From: Sphingomonas parapaucimobilis NBRC 15100
Lineage (GTDB): Bacteria; Pseudomonadota; Alphaproteobacteria; Sphingomonadales; Sphingomonadaceae
Length of the DNA stretch: 64,000 nucleotides
Assembly (NCBI RefSeq): GCF_000787715.1
Contig: NZ_BBPI01000035.1
Span: forward strand, 62,001-126,000
Reading direction: 5' to 3'
Part shown: piece after piece, positions 34,197 through 41,258 of the stretch
Layout of the letters: every line of letters starts with the position of its first letter
Position numbering within the stretch: the stretch's first letter is position 1
The notes under the pieces: model-generated
What the model was told of the DNA's origin: nothing
Databases searched by the model: none
What the model saw: the letters and a program-made list of their open reading frames with translations, nothing else
Translations under genes and position numbers: made by a program

Positions 34197-34816
34197 CGGG
34201 TTTCCGCGCGCAGCTCGCCGAACAGCGGTGGGACGATCATCGTTATTATCATCACAGCCTGGTCAATCAGAGCCTGCACTTCGTCAGCGCCTGTACCTTC
34301 CTGACCGCCTATGTGCTGCTGTTCATCGACCCGGCGGTGGCCAGCCTGCTCGCCTGGGGCGTGGCGATGACCAGCCGCCAGGCCGGGCATTTCTTCTTCG
34401 AGCCCAAGGGCTATGATCATGTGAACAAGGCGACGCATGATCATAAGGAAGAGATCAAGGTCGGCTACAACCTGGCGCGCAAATATGTGCTGATGGGCAT
34501 ATGGGCCGCGATCCCGGTTGTGCTGCTGGTTCAGCCTACGCTGTTCGGCACCCTCGAATATCCCGACGGCTTCATGGGCTATCTGCGCCATGTCGGCATC
34601 GGCTGGCTCGGCCTGGGCGTCAGCGCGATCGTCGTGCGGGTGATGCAGCTGTGGGCGCAACGCGATCTGGAGACCGGCCTCGTCTGGGCGACGAAGATCG
34701 TCACCGACCCGTTCAACGACTTCAAGATGTACAAGAGCGCACCGCGCCGCCTGATGAAGGGCGAGCGGATGGATCATCACGATGTCGATGATTTCGAGGA
34801 CCTGAAAGCGGCGTAA
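34193..34816 (+). CDS. Mpo1/DUF962-like membrane protein
   Basis: Encodes 207 residues, coupled by overlap to the PmtA-like gene. It has about four membrane segments and histidines arranged as in the Mpo1/DUF962 family: HRYYHHSLVNQSLHF near the start and RQAGHFFFEPKG in the next helix-loop. Yeast Mpo1 is an Fe(II)-dependent dioxygenase that degrades 2-hydroxy fatty acids released from phytoceramide. Sphingomonad sphingolipids carry 2-hydroxymyristate, which makes a related role attractive. Similarity is by motif only, and the middle (DHVNKATHDHKEEIKVGYN) and the C-terminal half are not typical of Mpo1. Confidence 0.55.
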   Translation: MTGFRAQLAEQRWDDHRYYHHSLVNQSLHFVSACTFLTAYVLLFIDPAVASLLAWGVAMTSRQAGHFFFEPKGYDHVNKATHDHKEEIKVGYNLARKYVLMGIWAAIPVVLLVQPTLFGTLEYPDGFMGYLRHVGIGWLGLGVSAIVVRVMQLWAQRDLETGLVWATKIVTDPFNDFKMYKSAPRRLMKGERMDHHDVDDFEDLKAA

Positions 34817-34842
34817 CGCGCGACTTTCGGTTCGACGGACAA

Positions 34843-34878
34843 GGCGGCGGTTCGACAAGGACCACCGCCCCGTTTTTA
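34843..34878 (+). terminator. Terminator after the Mpo1-like gene
   Basis: GGCGGCGGT pairs with ACCACCGCC (one bulge) around TCGACAAGG and is followed by CCGTTTTTA. It starts 27 bases after the stop codon. Confidence 0.8.
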
Positions 34879-34903
34879 TGTTCGAACGTCTCGTCTGGCC
34901 GCT

Positions 34904-35008
34904 CCCCTCCCGCAAGCGGGAGGGGATGGGGGAGGGCAAGCCGCAGGCCAAAGGCTCGGTGAGACACCCTGCCCTCCCCCCGCCCCCCTCCCGCCTGCGG
35001 GAGGGGGA
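34904..35008. repeat. Pair of CCCTCCCGC palindromes
   Basis: Inverted units at 34904-34937 (CCCTCCCGCAAGCGGGAGGG plus GATGGGGGAGGG) and 34973-35008 enclose a short spacer. They sit between a terminator and the convergent aminotransferase gene and are the same family as 21601-21710. Confidence 0.88.
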
Positions 35009-35028
35009 GCAGTGAGAGCGGAAGAGGC

Positions 35029-36705
35029 CTACCCTCCCCGCCCCAACCGCACCGCCAGCGACTCCTTCAGTATCCGCCGCCGGATCGCCTTGTTCGCCGC
35101 CTTCAACTCCTGCGGTGCCTCCGGCGAGGTCCACCACCAGCCATCGTCACGCATCTGTTGTCCCGCTGCAACGAAGCGGTCGCAAATCTCGGCGAACAGG
35201 GTGTCGTCGATATCGAGGCTGAAGATCAGCCGCCCGGTCCCGACCCAGCTCAACGCCAAGCCGTGCGCCCGGAGATAATATTGCAGCATCCAGTGATAGG
35301 GCGAGGCGACCGAATAGAGGATGGTCCAGATCGTCTGGACATGCGCGGCCGACAGCGGCAGCCCGGCCTCCGCCATCCGCGCATTGAACATCGCCGCGCG
35401 GGCGTTCCAGCGTTCGTCCAGCCCGTCATACAGCACCGCCACCTCGGGTGTGTCGAGCCGCCGCAGGAAAGCGTTCATCGCCCCCATCACCATGGGGTGC
35501 GAATTGAAGGTCCCGCGCGCGAAGCAGATGTCGACCGGCCGATCCTCGCGCCAGCGCTTCATCAGATTGGCGGGACCACACAGCACGCCGACCGGCAGGC
35601 CGCCGCCCAGCGTCTTGCCATAGGTGATGAGGTCGGGCTTCACCCCGAAATACTCCGGCATTCCCCCCTTCGCCAGGCGGAAGCCCATGAACACCTCGTC
35701 GAAGATCAGGACGATGCCGTTGGCGCGGCAGGTCGCGGCCAGCCGATGCAGCCAGTCGCGATAGGCGACCAGATCCGCCCCCGCCTTGCGCCCGCCATCG
35801 ACCAGCTGGCCGTCCGAGGGGGCCGAGCCATTGGGGTGCATCGCCTGGAGCGGATTGACCAGCACGCAGGCGATATCCTTGCGCGTCGCCAGCACCTTCA
35901 GCGTCCGCTCGGACATGTCGGCCAGCGTCAGCGTGCGGTCGGCGGGAACCGGGTTGCCGATGCCGGGCTGCACATCGCCCCACCAGCCATGATAGGCCCC
36001 CGCGAAGCGCACCAGGCGCGGCCTGCGGGTGTGATAGCGCGCCAGCCGCACCGCCTGCATCACCGCCTCGGTGCCCGACATGTGGAAGGACACCTCGTCC
36101 ATCCCCGACAATTCGGTCAGGCGGTGCACATTGTCGGCGACGACCGGGTGGAAGGACCCCAGCACCCCGCCCAGATCGGCGACCATCGCCGCCCCCTCGG
36201 CCATGGTCTGCTTGTAGAAGTCGTTGCCGAACAGGTTGACGCCGTAGGAACCGGTCAGGTCGATCAGCCGGTTGCCGTCCAGATCGACCAGGATCGGCCC
36301 CTCGGAGCGCTGATAGAAGGCACCGGTGGCCAGCGTGGTGCGCACCTTCTCGCGAAACTGGAAGGGCACGCGATACGCGCCGGTGAATTGCAGATCGGAC
36401 AGACCCGGGCGCGTCTCGCGGGTCAGCGCCAGCGTCTGCGCGAAACGCTCGGCGAACAGCGCGCCCAGCCGCTCGAACCCGGCACGGCGCTGCGCGGCGA
36501 CCGGATCCGGCGCATCGTCGACTCGGAAGAAGCGATCCTCGCCATAGCTGTAGAAGGGAATCTGCCCGGCGATCCGCTTGGCCATGCGGACATGGCCGCC
36601 CAGCCCCGGATGCTTGGCGCGCGACAGGGTCAGCCGCCGATGCCCTTTCGTCAGGGCGACGGCACCGGCGGAAGCGGCCAGCAGGCCAGTGAGAATCGGG
36701 TTCAT
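35029..36705 (-). CDS. Class III PLP-dependent aminotransferase
   Basis: The ATG at 36705-36703 gives 558 residues. A hydrophobic N-terminus (PILTGLLAASAGAVALTKG) precedes a glutamate-1-semialdehyde-aminomutase-like fold: SGTEAVMQAVRLAR (cofactor loop), FAGAYHGWWGD, VLIFDEVFMGFRLAKGG and the PLP lysine in DLITYGKTLGGGLPVGVL. The extra N-terminal 130 residues and the C-terminal 60 are longer than in housekeeping enzymes (about 430 residues). The substrate is unknown; the divergent partner is a phosphatidylserine decarboxylase-like gene, so an amino-lipid or serine-derived substrate is possible. Confidence 0.82.
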   Translation of the reverse strand: MNPILTGLLAASAGAVALTKGHRRLTLSRAKHPGLGGHVRMAKRIAGQIPFYSYGEDRFFRVDDAPDPVAAQRRAGFERLGALFAERFAQTLALTRETRPGLSDLQFTGAYRVPFQFREKVRTTLATGAFYQRSEGPILVDLDGNRLIDLTGSYGVNLFGNDFYKQTMAEGAAMVADLGGVLGSFHPVVADNVHRLTELSGMDEVSFHMSGTEAVMQAVRLARYHTRRPRLVRFAGAYHGWWGDVQPGIGNPVPADRTLTLADMSERTLKVLATRKDIACVLVNPLQAMHPNGSAPSDGQLVDGGRKAGADLVAYRDWLHRLAATCRANGIVLIFDEVFMGFRLAKGGMPEYFGVKPDLITYGKTLGGGLPVGVLCGPANLMKRWREDRPVDICFARGTFNSHPMVMGAMNAFLRRLDTPEVAVLYDGLDERWNARAAMFNARMAEAGLPLSAAHVQTIWTILYSVASPYHWMLQYYLRAHGLALSWVGTGRLIFSLDIDDTLFAEICDRFVAAGQQMRDDGWWWTSPEAPQELKAANKAIRRRILKESLAVRLGRGG

Positions 36706-36743
36706 GCGGCCTTTGACCGCGTGCCCATGACGGAGGCATGACA

Positions 36744-37601
36744 ATGCGCGGACCCATCATGCGGTTCTTCCTGAACGAGGATATCAATTTCCTCGTCACC
36801 AACCGCCTGCCGCGCCGCTTCGCGACGAAACTGGTCGGGCGGCTTGCCCGGATCGAGCATCCGCTGATCGCCGGACCGAGCCTGGCGCTGTGGAAATTCT
36901 TCGCGGGCGTCGACCTGTCCGATGCGCGCACGACCCGGTTCAAGTCCCTGCGCGACGGATTCGTCCGTTCCTTGCGCGACGGCGCGCGTGCGTTCGACAG
37001 CGACCCCGATACCATCGCCTCGCCCTGCGACGCGATCGTGGGTGCGCATGGCCGCATCGAGGGCGACCGGCTCTATCAGGTGAAGGGCTTCCCCTACAGG
37101 TTGGGCGACCTGATCCCCGATCCCGGGCTGGTCGAGCGTTTCCGCGACGGGTCCTTCCTGACCTTGCGGCTGACGGCGGGCATGTATCATCGTTTCCATG
37201 CGCCGACGGATATCGTGGTGGAGGGCGTGACCTATCTGTCGGGCGACTGCTGGAACGTGAACCCGATCGCGCTGAAGCGGGTCGAGCGCCTGTTCTGTCG
37301 CAACGAACGCGCGGTGATCGAGGCGCGCACCCTGGTGTCGGGACATCCGCTGCTGATCGTGCCGGTCGCCGCGATCCTGGTCGCGAGCATCCGCCTGCAC
37401 TGCCTGGACACGGTCGCGACACTCCGCGACCATGGCCCCGGCCGCACCGCCTGTTCCGCCCGCCTCGGCAAGGGCGAGGAGATGGGCTGGTTCGAGCATG
37501 GCTCGACCATCATCCTGTTCCTGCCCAGGGGGATGAAACTGGCGGAGCCGCTGGTCGAGGGGGATGCGATCCGCGCCGGGACGATCGTCGGGCGGCTGTG
37601 A
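36744..37601 (+). CDS. Phosphatidylserine decarboxylase family protein
   Basis: The ATG at 36744, with CGGAGG seven bases upstream, gives 285 residues; an ATG at 36738 is too close to the ribosome site. The self-cleavage motif is HGST (Ser near 254, EMGWFEHGSTIILFLPRG), where the Ser becomes the pyruvoyl group of the small subunit. Also visible are SPCDAIVGAHGRI, MYHRFHAP and TYLSGDCWNVNP, all standard for the family. It would turn phosphatidylserine into phosphatidylethanolamine at the membrane, feeding the PmtA-like enzyme upstream. The HGST variant rather than LGST is typical of one branch of the family. psd is divergent from the aminotransferase with 38 bases between starts. Confidence 0.88.
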   Translation: MRGPIMRFFLNEDINFLVTNRLPRRFATKLVGRLARIEHPLIAGPSLALWKFFAGVDLSDARTTRFKSLRDGFVRSLRDGARAFDSDPDTIASPCDAIVGAHGRIEGDRLYQVKGFPYRLGDLIPDPGLVERFRDGSFLTLRLTAGMYHRFHAPTDIVVEGVTYLSGDCWNVNPIALKRVERLFCRNERAVIEARTLVSGHPLLIVPVAAILVASIRLHCLDTVATLRDHGPGRTACSARLGKGEEMGWFEHGSTIILFLPRGMKLAEPLVEGDAIRAGTIVGRL

Positions 37602-37636
37602 CGAACGGGCTTTGCCTCATCCCCCGTTGAGAGGGT

Positions 37637-39526
37637 TCAGAACTCCGACCAGTCGCCGTCATCGACCGCAACCGCGGCGGCGGCGGCACCGGACGTGCGG
37701 GCGACGCGCGGGGCGGCGGCGGTGATCCGGGGAGTCGCCTGCGCCACCCGGGCCTGGAGCTGGTGGACCGGCGAGTGATGGACCACCGGCGCGGGGGTCC
37801 GCGTGACCATGCCGCCGTCGATCAGGCGGAAGCGGGCCACCTCACGGGTCATGTTGCCGGTTTCCTCCGACAGGCTGCGCGCGGCGGCGGTCGCCTGTTC
37901 GACCATCGCGGCATTCTGCTGGGTGACCCCGTCCATCTCGGCGACGGCGGTGTTGACCTGCTGCAGGCCCGTCGCCTGCTGCGCCGCGGCCGAGGCGATG
38001 TCGGAGACGAGCGCGTTGATCTCGCCGATCCGGCCGGTGATGCGGGTCAGGGCATTGCCCGCCTGCGCGACCAGCTGCACCCCGGCATCGACCTGCTGGG
38101 TCGAGGCGGTGATCCGCTCCTTCACGTCCTTGGCCGCATCGGCCGAACGCTGCGCCAGCGCACGCACTTCGGAGGCGACCACCGCAAAGCCCTTGCCCGC
38201 ATCCCCGGCGCGCGCGGCCTCGACACCGGCGTTCAGCGCCAGCAAATTGGTCTGGAAGGCGATGCCGTCGATCACCGCGATGATCTCGCTGATCTCGTGC
38301 GACGAGCGTTCGATACCGTGCATCGCCTCGACGGCCTTGCGCACCACATCGGTCGACTGGTCGGCATCGGTGCGGGTTTCGGTGACCGCCTGATTGGCGC
38401 GCTTGGCATTTTCCGCCGTTTCGCGAACCGTCTCGGTGATCTCGTGCATCGCCGCGGCGGTTTCCTCCAGGCTGGCCGCCTGCTGCTCGGTGCGGTGCGA
38501 CAGGTCGTCCGACGCCTCGCGGATATCGGCGGCGCCGTTGGTGATCCCTTGTGCGCTGGCGTTCACCGCGGCCAGCGTGGCGGAGACCGAGTCCATCGCA
38601 TGGTTGAAGTCCTGCTTCAGCTTTTCGAACGGGCCGGTCAGGTCCGCGTCGATCCGCCTGGTCAGGTCGCCCTGCGCCAGCGCGTCGAGGCCGCTGCCGA
38701 TGCTGCTGACGATCAGGCTGGTCTGTTCGGCCTTGGCGCGCTCCGCCCCTGCGAGCTGGTCGCGGAACGCAACCATCGCCTCGGCCAGCTGGCCCACTTC
38801 GTCGCGGCGCGGTTCGACCTCCAGCCTGGTGTTCAGGTCACCCGCCGCCAGCTTCCGCATCGCGGCGGTCATCGCCGCCAGTGGATTGGCGATGCCCCGG
38901 ATCAGGATCATCAGCAGATAGGCGGTCAGGGCGAGCACCAGCACCGAAATGGCGATCGAGGCGTTGCGCGACCAGATATAATCCTGATTCGCCTCTTTCA
39001 TCTCCTTGTCCATCAGGCCGACCTGAATGTCGGTCATGACGGAGGCGTCCTTGTTCGCCGTATCGAAGATACGCTTGCTCGCCCGAAAACTGGCCAGCGC
39101 CTCGGCATTCAGATTCTGGCGGCCGAGATCGACCGTCTTGCGTGACTGTTGCTCGAACTCGTTCCAATGGTCACGGAAGGTACGGAATTGTTCGATGGCC
39201 CGGGGCGACGACAGGGTCCGATCGAGAAAGGCTTCGTTCTTGGCGATCGTCTGCGACCGTTCCTGCAAGTCCCGATAGGCGGCGTTGATCTGATCGGGTT
39301 CGGGCGAGAGCACGACTGTCGCCTCATAGATGCGGTAGTCGGACGTCGCCGTGTTGATCAGCGACATGGCGACCAGCTTGTCGCGCCGGACACGTCCCAG
39401 ATTTTCCGCCACGCTGTTCAGATGCTGCTGGCTCATGATGGACAGCACCATCGTGACAACCAGGGCGGCGGCGAGGATGCCGAACGCCACGAACAATTTG
39501 CCGCTGATCTTCAGATTTTTCATCAT
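37637..39526 (-). CDS. Methyl-accepting chemotaxis protein
   Basis: Encodes 629 residues. A membrane helix (about 11-32) is followed by a periplasmic four-helix-bundle domain (about 35-185), a second helix (about 190-212), HAMP domains (about 213-265 and a further one to about 330), and a cytoplasmic signalling region whose hairpin tip is FQTNLLALNAGVEAARAGDAGKGFAVVASEVR (given in part; residues about 427-458). The C-terminus ends EDGDWSEF-like (VDDGDWSEF); it lacks the CheR/CheB-binding pentapeptide. It directs flagellar movement through CheA/CheW. Orphan position next to the prophage attachment site. Confidence 0.93.
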   Translation of the reverse strand: MMKNLKISGKLFVAFGILAAALVVTMVLSIMSQQHLNSVAENLGRVRRDKLVAMSLINTATSDYRIYEATVVLSPEPDQINAAYRDLQERSQTIAKNEAFLDRTLSSPRAIEQFRTFRDHWNEFEQQSRKTVDLGRQNLNAEALASFRASKRIFDTANKDASVMTDIQVGLMDKEMKEANQDYIWSRNASIAISVLVLALTAYLLMILIRGIANPLAAMTAAMRKLAAGDLNTRLEVEPRRDEVGQLAEAMVAFRDQLAGAERAKAEQTSLIVSSIGSGLDALAQGDLTRRIDADLTGPFEKLKQDFNHAMDSVSATLAAVNASAQGITNGAADIREASDDLSHRTEQQAASLEETAAAMHEITETVRETAENAKRANQAVTETRTDADQSTDVVRKAVEAMHGIERSSHEISEIIAVIDGIAFQTNLLALNAGVEAARAGDAGKGFAVVASEVRALAQRSADAAKDVKERITASTQQVDAGVQLVAQAGNALTRITGRIGEINALVSDIASAAAQQATGLQQVNTAVAEMDGVTQQNAAMVEQATAAARSLSEETGNMTREVARFRLIDGGMVTRTPAPVVHHSPVHQLQARVAQATPRITAAAPRVARTSGAAAAAVAVDDGDWSEF

Positions 39527-39671
39527 GCACCACCCGGAATATGGGGCGGTTATGGCATCGACCTCTTAAGATCGCGTTTCATGTCTCGATTGTCATTTGA
39601 CTTATAAAAAAGATCGTTGCGCAATCGTCATGATTGTTCATCTGCGGCACCGATGCTGCCCGCATCTCGCA

Positions 39672-39716
39672 TGGTGACCCCGACTGGATTCGAACCAGTG
39701 GCCCTCAGATTAGGAA
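39672..39716 (-). repeat. Prophage attachment site: 3' fragment of tRNA-Arg (anticodon CCT)
   Basis: The minus strand reads TTCCTAATCTGAGGGCC, then T arm ACTGGTTCGAATCCAGT, then CGGGGTC-A-CCA. It contains the anticodon loop (CCT), variable loop, T arm and 3' acceptor half, but no D arm or 5' acceptor half; the bases to the right (AGTTGCAACATTTC) do not match a tRNA. Such a 3' copy is what integration into a tRNA gene leaves at the end away from the intact gene. The intact copy should lie at the right end of the prophage, past 64000. Confidence 0.85.
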
Positions 39717-39803
39717 AGTTGCAACATTTCTTATTTTACAGATACTTAAAGAATCAAGACATTCCGATTTTGGCGCATTTTAGGCTTTTCGTCGGAATGC
39801 CCG

Positions 39804-39866
39804 TTAAAACAGGGCAGCGCACAGACGGGCCGCGACCGCCAGATTCTGACCGCGATAAATATCCAT
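39804..39866 (-). CDS. Possible 20-residue peptide after the holin gene
   Basis: An ATG overlapping the holin stop (TGATG) opens a frame of 20 codons (MDIYRGQNLAVAARLCAALF). It may be a real small phage peptide, perhaps a remnant of a longer gene at the attachment site, or chance. No family recognised. Confidence 0.25.
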   Translation of the reverse strand: MDIYRGQNLAVAARLCAALF

Positions 39867-40126
39867 CAATTGGGGTCCTTTTGATTCGGCGAGCCGCGCT
39901 GGTCCATCGCCTTCTGCGCCAATTCGGCACCGGCCTTGGTGGCCGATGTCCACATGCCGATCACCGCCATGAAGGATGCACCGACCACGCCGGAGGCTAG
40001 CGCGACGAAGAGCTGGGATTTTTCCAGCGCCGGAAAAAGCGCGAGCAGGGTCAGGACATAGACGAGCAATGCAGTCACGATGATGACGAGCCAGCCGCGC
40101 TCGCTGGGCCACTGAAAGCCGCTCAT
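39866..40126 (-). CDS. Holin-like phage membrane protein
   Basis: Encodes 86 residues with two hydrophobic segments (GWLVIIVTALLVYVLTLLALF about 11-32, LFVALASGVVGASFMAVIGMW about 39-59) and a charged C-terminus. Size, two-helix topology and position beside the endolysin (overlapping start ATGA) fit a class II holin, which opens the inner membrane at lysis. Sequence alone does not prove it. It is the last well-supported gene before the attachment site. Confidence 0.65.
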   Translation of the reverse strand: MSGFQWPSERGWLVIIVTALLVYVLTLLALFPALEKSQLFVALASGVVGASFMAVIGMWTSATKAGAELAQKAMDQRGSPNQKDPN

Positions 40127-40674
40127 GCCGCCTGTCCGATCCGCTCCGACAGCCAGCCGAAAAGGAACGCTTCGTTCGCCGGGCGATCCTCGGTCAACTT
40201 GATATAGCGCTCGCCTTGCAGCGCCTCCAGCGCCCGCAGCATGACCAGCTCCGCCCGATCACCCCGCTTGGCCAGGTAAAGCCGCAGCGCATAGATCGTC
40301 ATCGCGCCGATCTGCCCATCGACCTTGATATCCGGATAGTCGACCGCCCCGCGATTCAGTGCGTTGAGGGCGCGCTGGAGAAAGGTCGACGCGACGCCGA
40401 CGCCCATGTTGATGCCGGTATCGAACAGCTCGGCCGCGATGACCGGCGCATAGGCCGCGACTTGGTCGAACGACGGCCGCGTCCAATAGATCGCACGATA
40501 GATCGCCTCCGCGCGCTGACGCGGAAAGACCCTCATGTCGCCGGTATAGCCATTGGCCCGCCCCACCTGCTCGGTGATGCCGAACCGCGTCGGCCCGCCA
40601 CGATCGGCCGGATGGTTGCTGTAATCCCCCTCGCGTGCGATCACCTCGTCGATCAGTTGGTCGATCGTCTTCAT
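40123..40674 (-). CDS. Endolysin, GH108 family muramidase
   Basis: Encodes 183 residues. The N-terminus has the GH108 signature VIAREGDYSNHPADRGGPT followed by RFGITEQ, where Glu of REGDY is the probable catalytic acid. A peptidoglycan-binding domain (PG_binding_3 type) occupies about residues 95-180 (DGQIGAMTIYALRLYLAK). It cleaves the glycan backbone of the cell wall at lysis. No signal peptide is present, so release depends on the holin. Overlaps the genes on both sides by four bases. Confidence 0.9.
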   Translation of the reverse strand: MKTIDQLIDEVIAREGDYSNHPADRGGPTRFGITEQVGRANGYTGDMRVFPRQRAEAIYRAIYWTRPSFDQVAAYAPVIAAELFDTGINMGVGVASTFLQRALNALNRGAVDYPDIKVDGQIGAMTIYALRLYLAKRGDRAELVMLRALEALQGERYIKLTEDRPANEAFLFGWLSERIGQAA

Positions 40675-41000
40675 CTCACACCTCCTGTTTCCAGCCGCCC
40701 GAGACGTTCCTCGATGCGATTGAGCCGTTCCTTCATCTCGCGACGATCATCCGCCGTGACCTGTTGCCGCTCGTCGATCCGCGCGACCGTCTTCGTCAGA
40801 TCGGACAGCGTCGCGGCCATCCAGCTGCACATGCCGACGATCAGCGCGGTCAGGACTGCACCACCGATGCCAGCGATCCATTTGAGGTGAGGCGGCATTT
40901 CGGCTTTCGGTGGATTGGCACGGACATATTCTTCGATCGCGGCCCGCGCGACCGTCTCGGCGATAATGCGCGCCTGAACCGCATTTGCCGTGTCCGTCAC
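40671..41000 (-). CDS. Phage membrane protein with coiled coil (lysis region)
   Basis: Encodes 109 residues: a helical N-terminus, one membrane segment (about 44-66, WIAGIGGAVLTALIVGMCSWM) and a charged C-terminal coiled coil (TVARIDERQQVTADDRREMKERLNRIEERLGRLE). Position just upstream of the endolysin suggests a lysis role (pinholin partner, Rz-like spanin or antiholin), but no family was recognised. Confidence 0.6.
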   Translation of the reverse strand: MTDTANAVQARIIAETVARAAIEEYVRANPPKAEMPPHLKWIAGIGGAVLTALIVGMCSWMAATLSDLTKTVARIDERQQVTADDRREMKERLNRIEERLGRLETGGVR

Positions 41001-41245
41001 GGCTGTTCGCCACTGCCGCCCGGCGCGGCGATCGCGATCTTGATCGACGATCCCAGCGTCAGCATTGATGCCAAGTCGCTGTCCGACAGAACCGGGCCGA
41101 TCATGATATGTCCGCTGCGGCTAAGAGGCGGTACGTTGACGTTCAGATAAGCAACGACCCCAGATACTTGGCGAGATTGCCCAGCCTCGTCTTTTTCATT
41201 TTCAATCACCGGGTCGACCCGGCCTACCTGCGCTATCACTTCCAT
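40997..41245 (-). CDS. Small phage protein downstream of the tailspike
   Basis: Encodes 82 residues without signal or membrane segment; composition is ordinary for a small virion or chaperone protein (VSGVVAYLNVNVPPLSRSGHIMIGPVL). It starts 13 bases after the tailspike stop, with GGAG in between, and its end overlaps the next gene. Function unknown; a tailspike-associated role is possible by position. Confidence 0.6.
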   Translation of the reverse strand: MEVIAQVGRVDPVIENEKDEAGQSRQVSGVVAYLNVNVPPLSRSGHIMIGPVLSDSDLASMLTLGSSIKIAIAAPGGSGEQP

Positions 41246-41258
41246 ACTTTCGCTCCGA

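Noticed and set aside
39617..40000. Open frame containing the peptide TPTGFEPVAL
   Set aside because: This is the typical false translation of a tRNA 3' end; the DNA is the attachment site.
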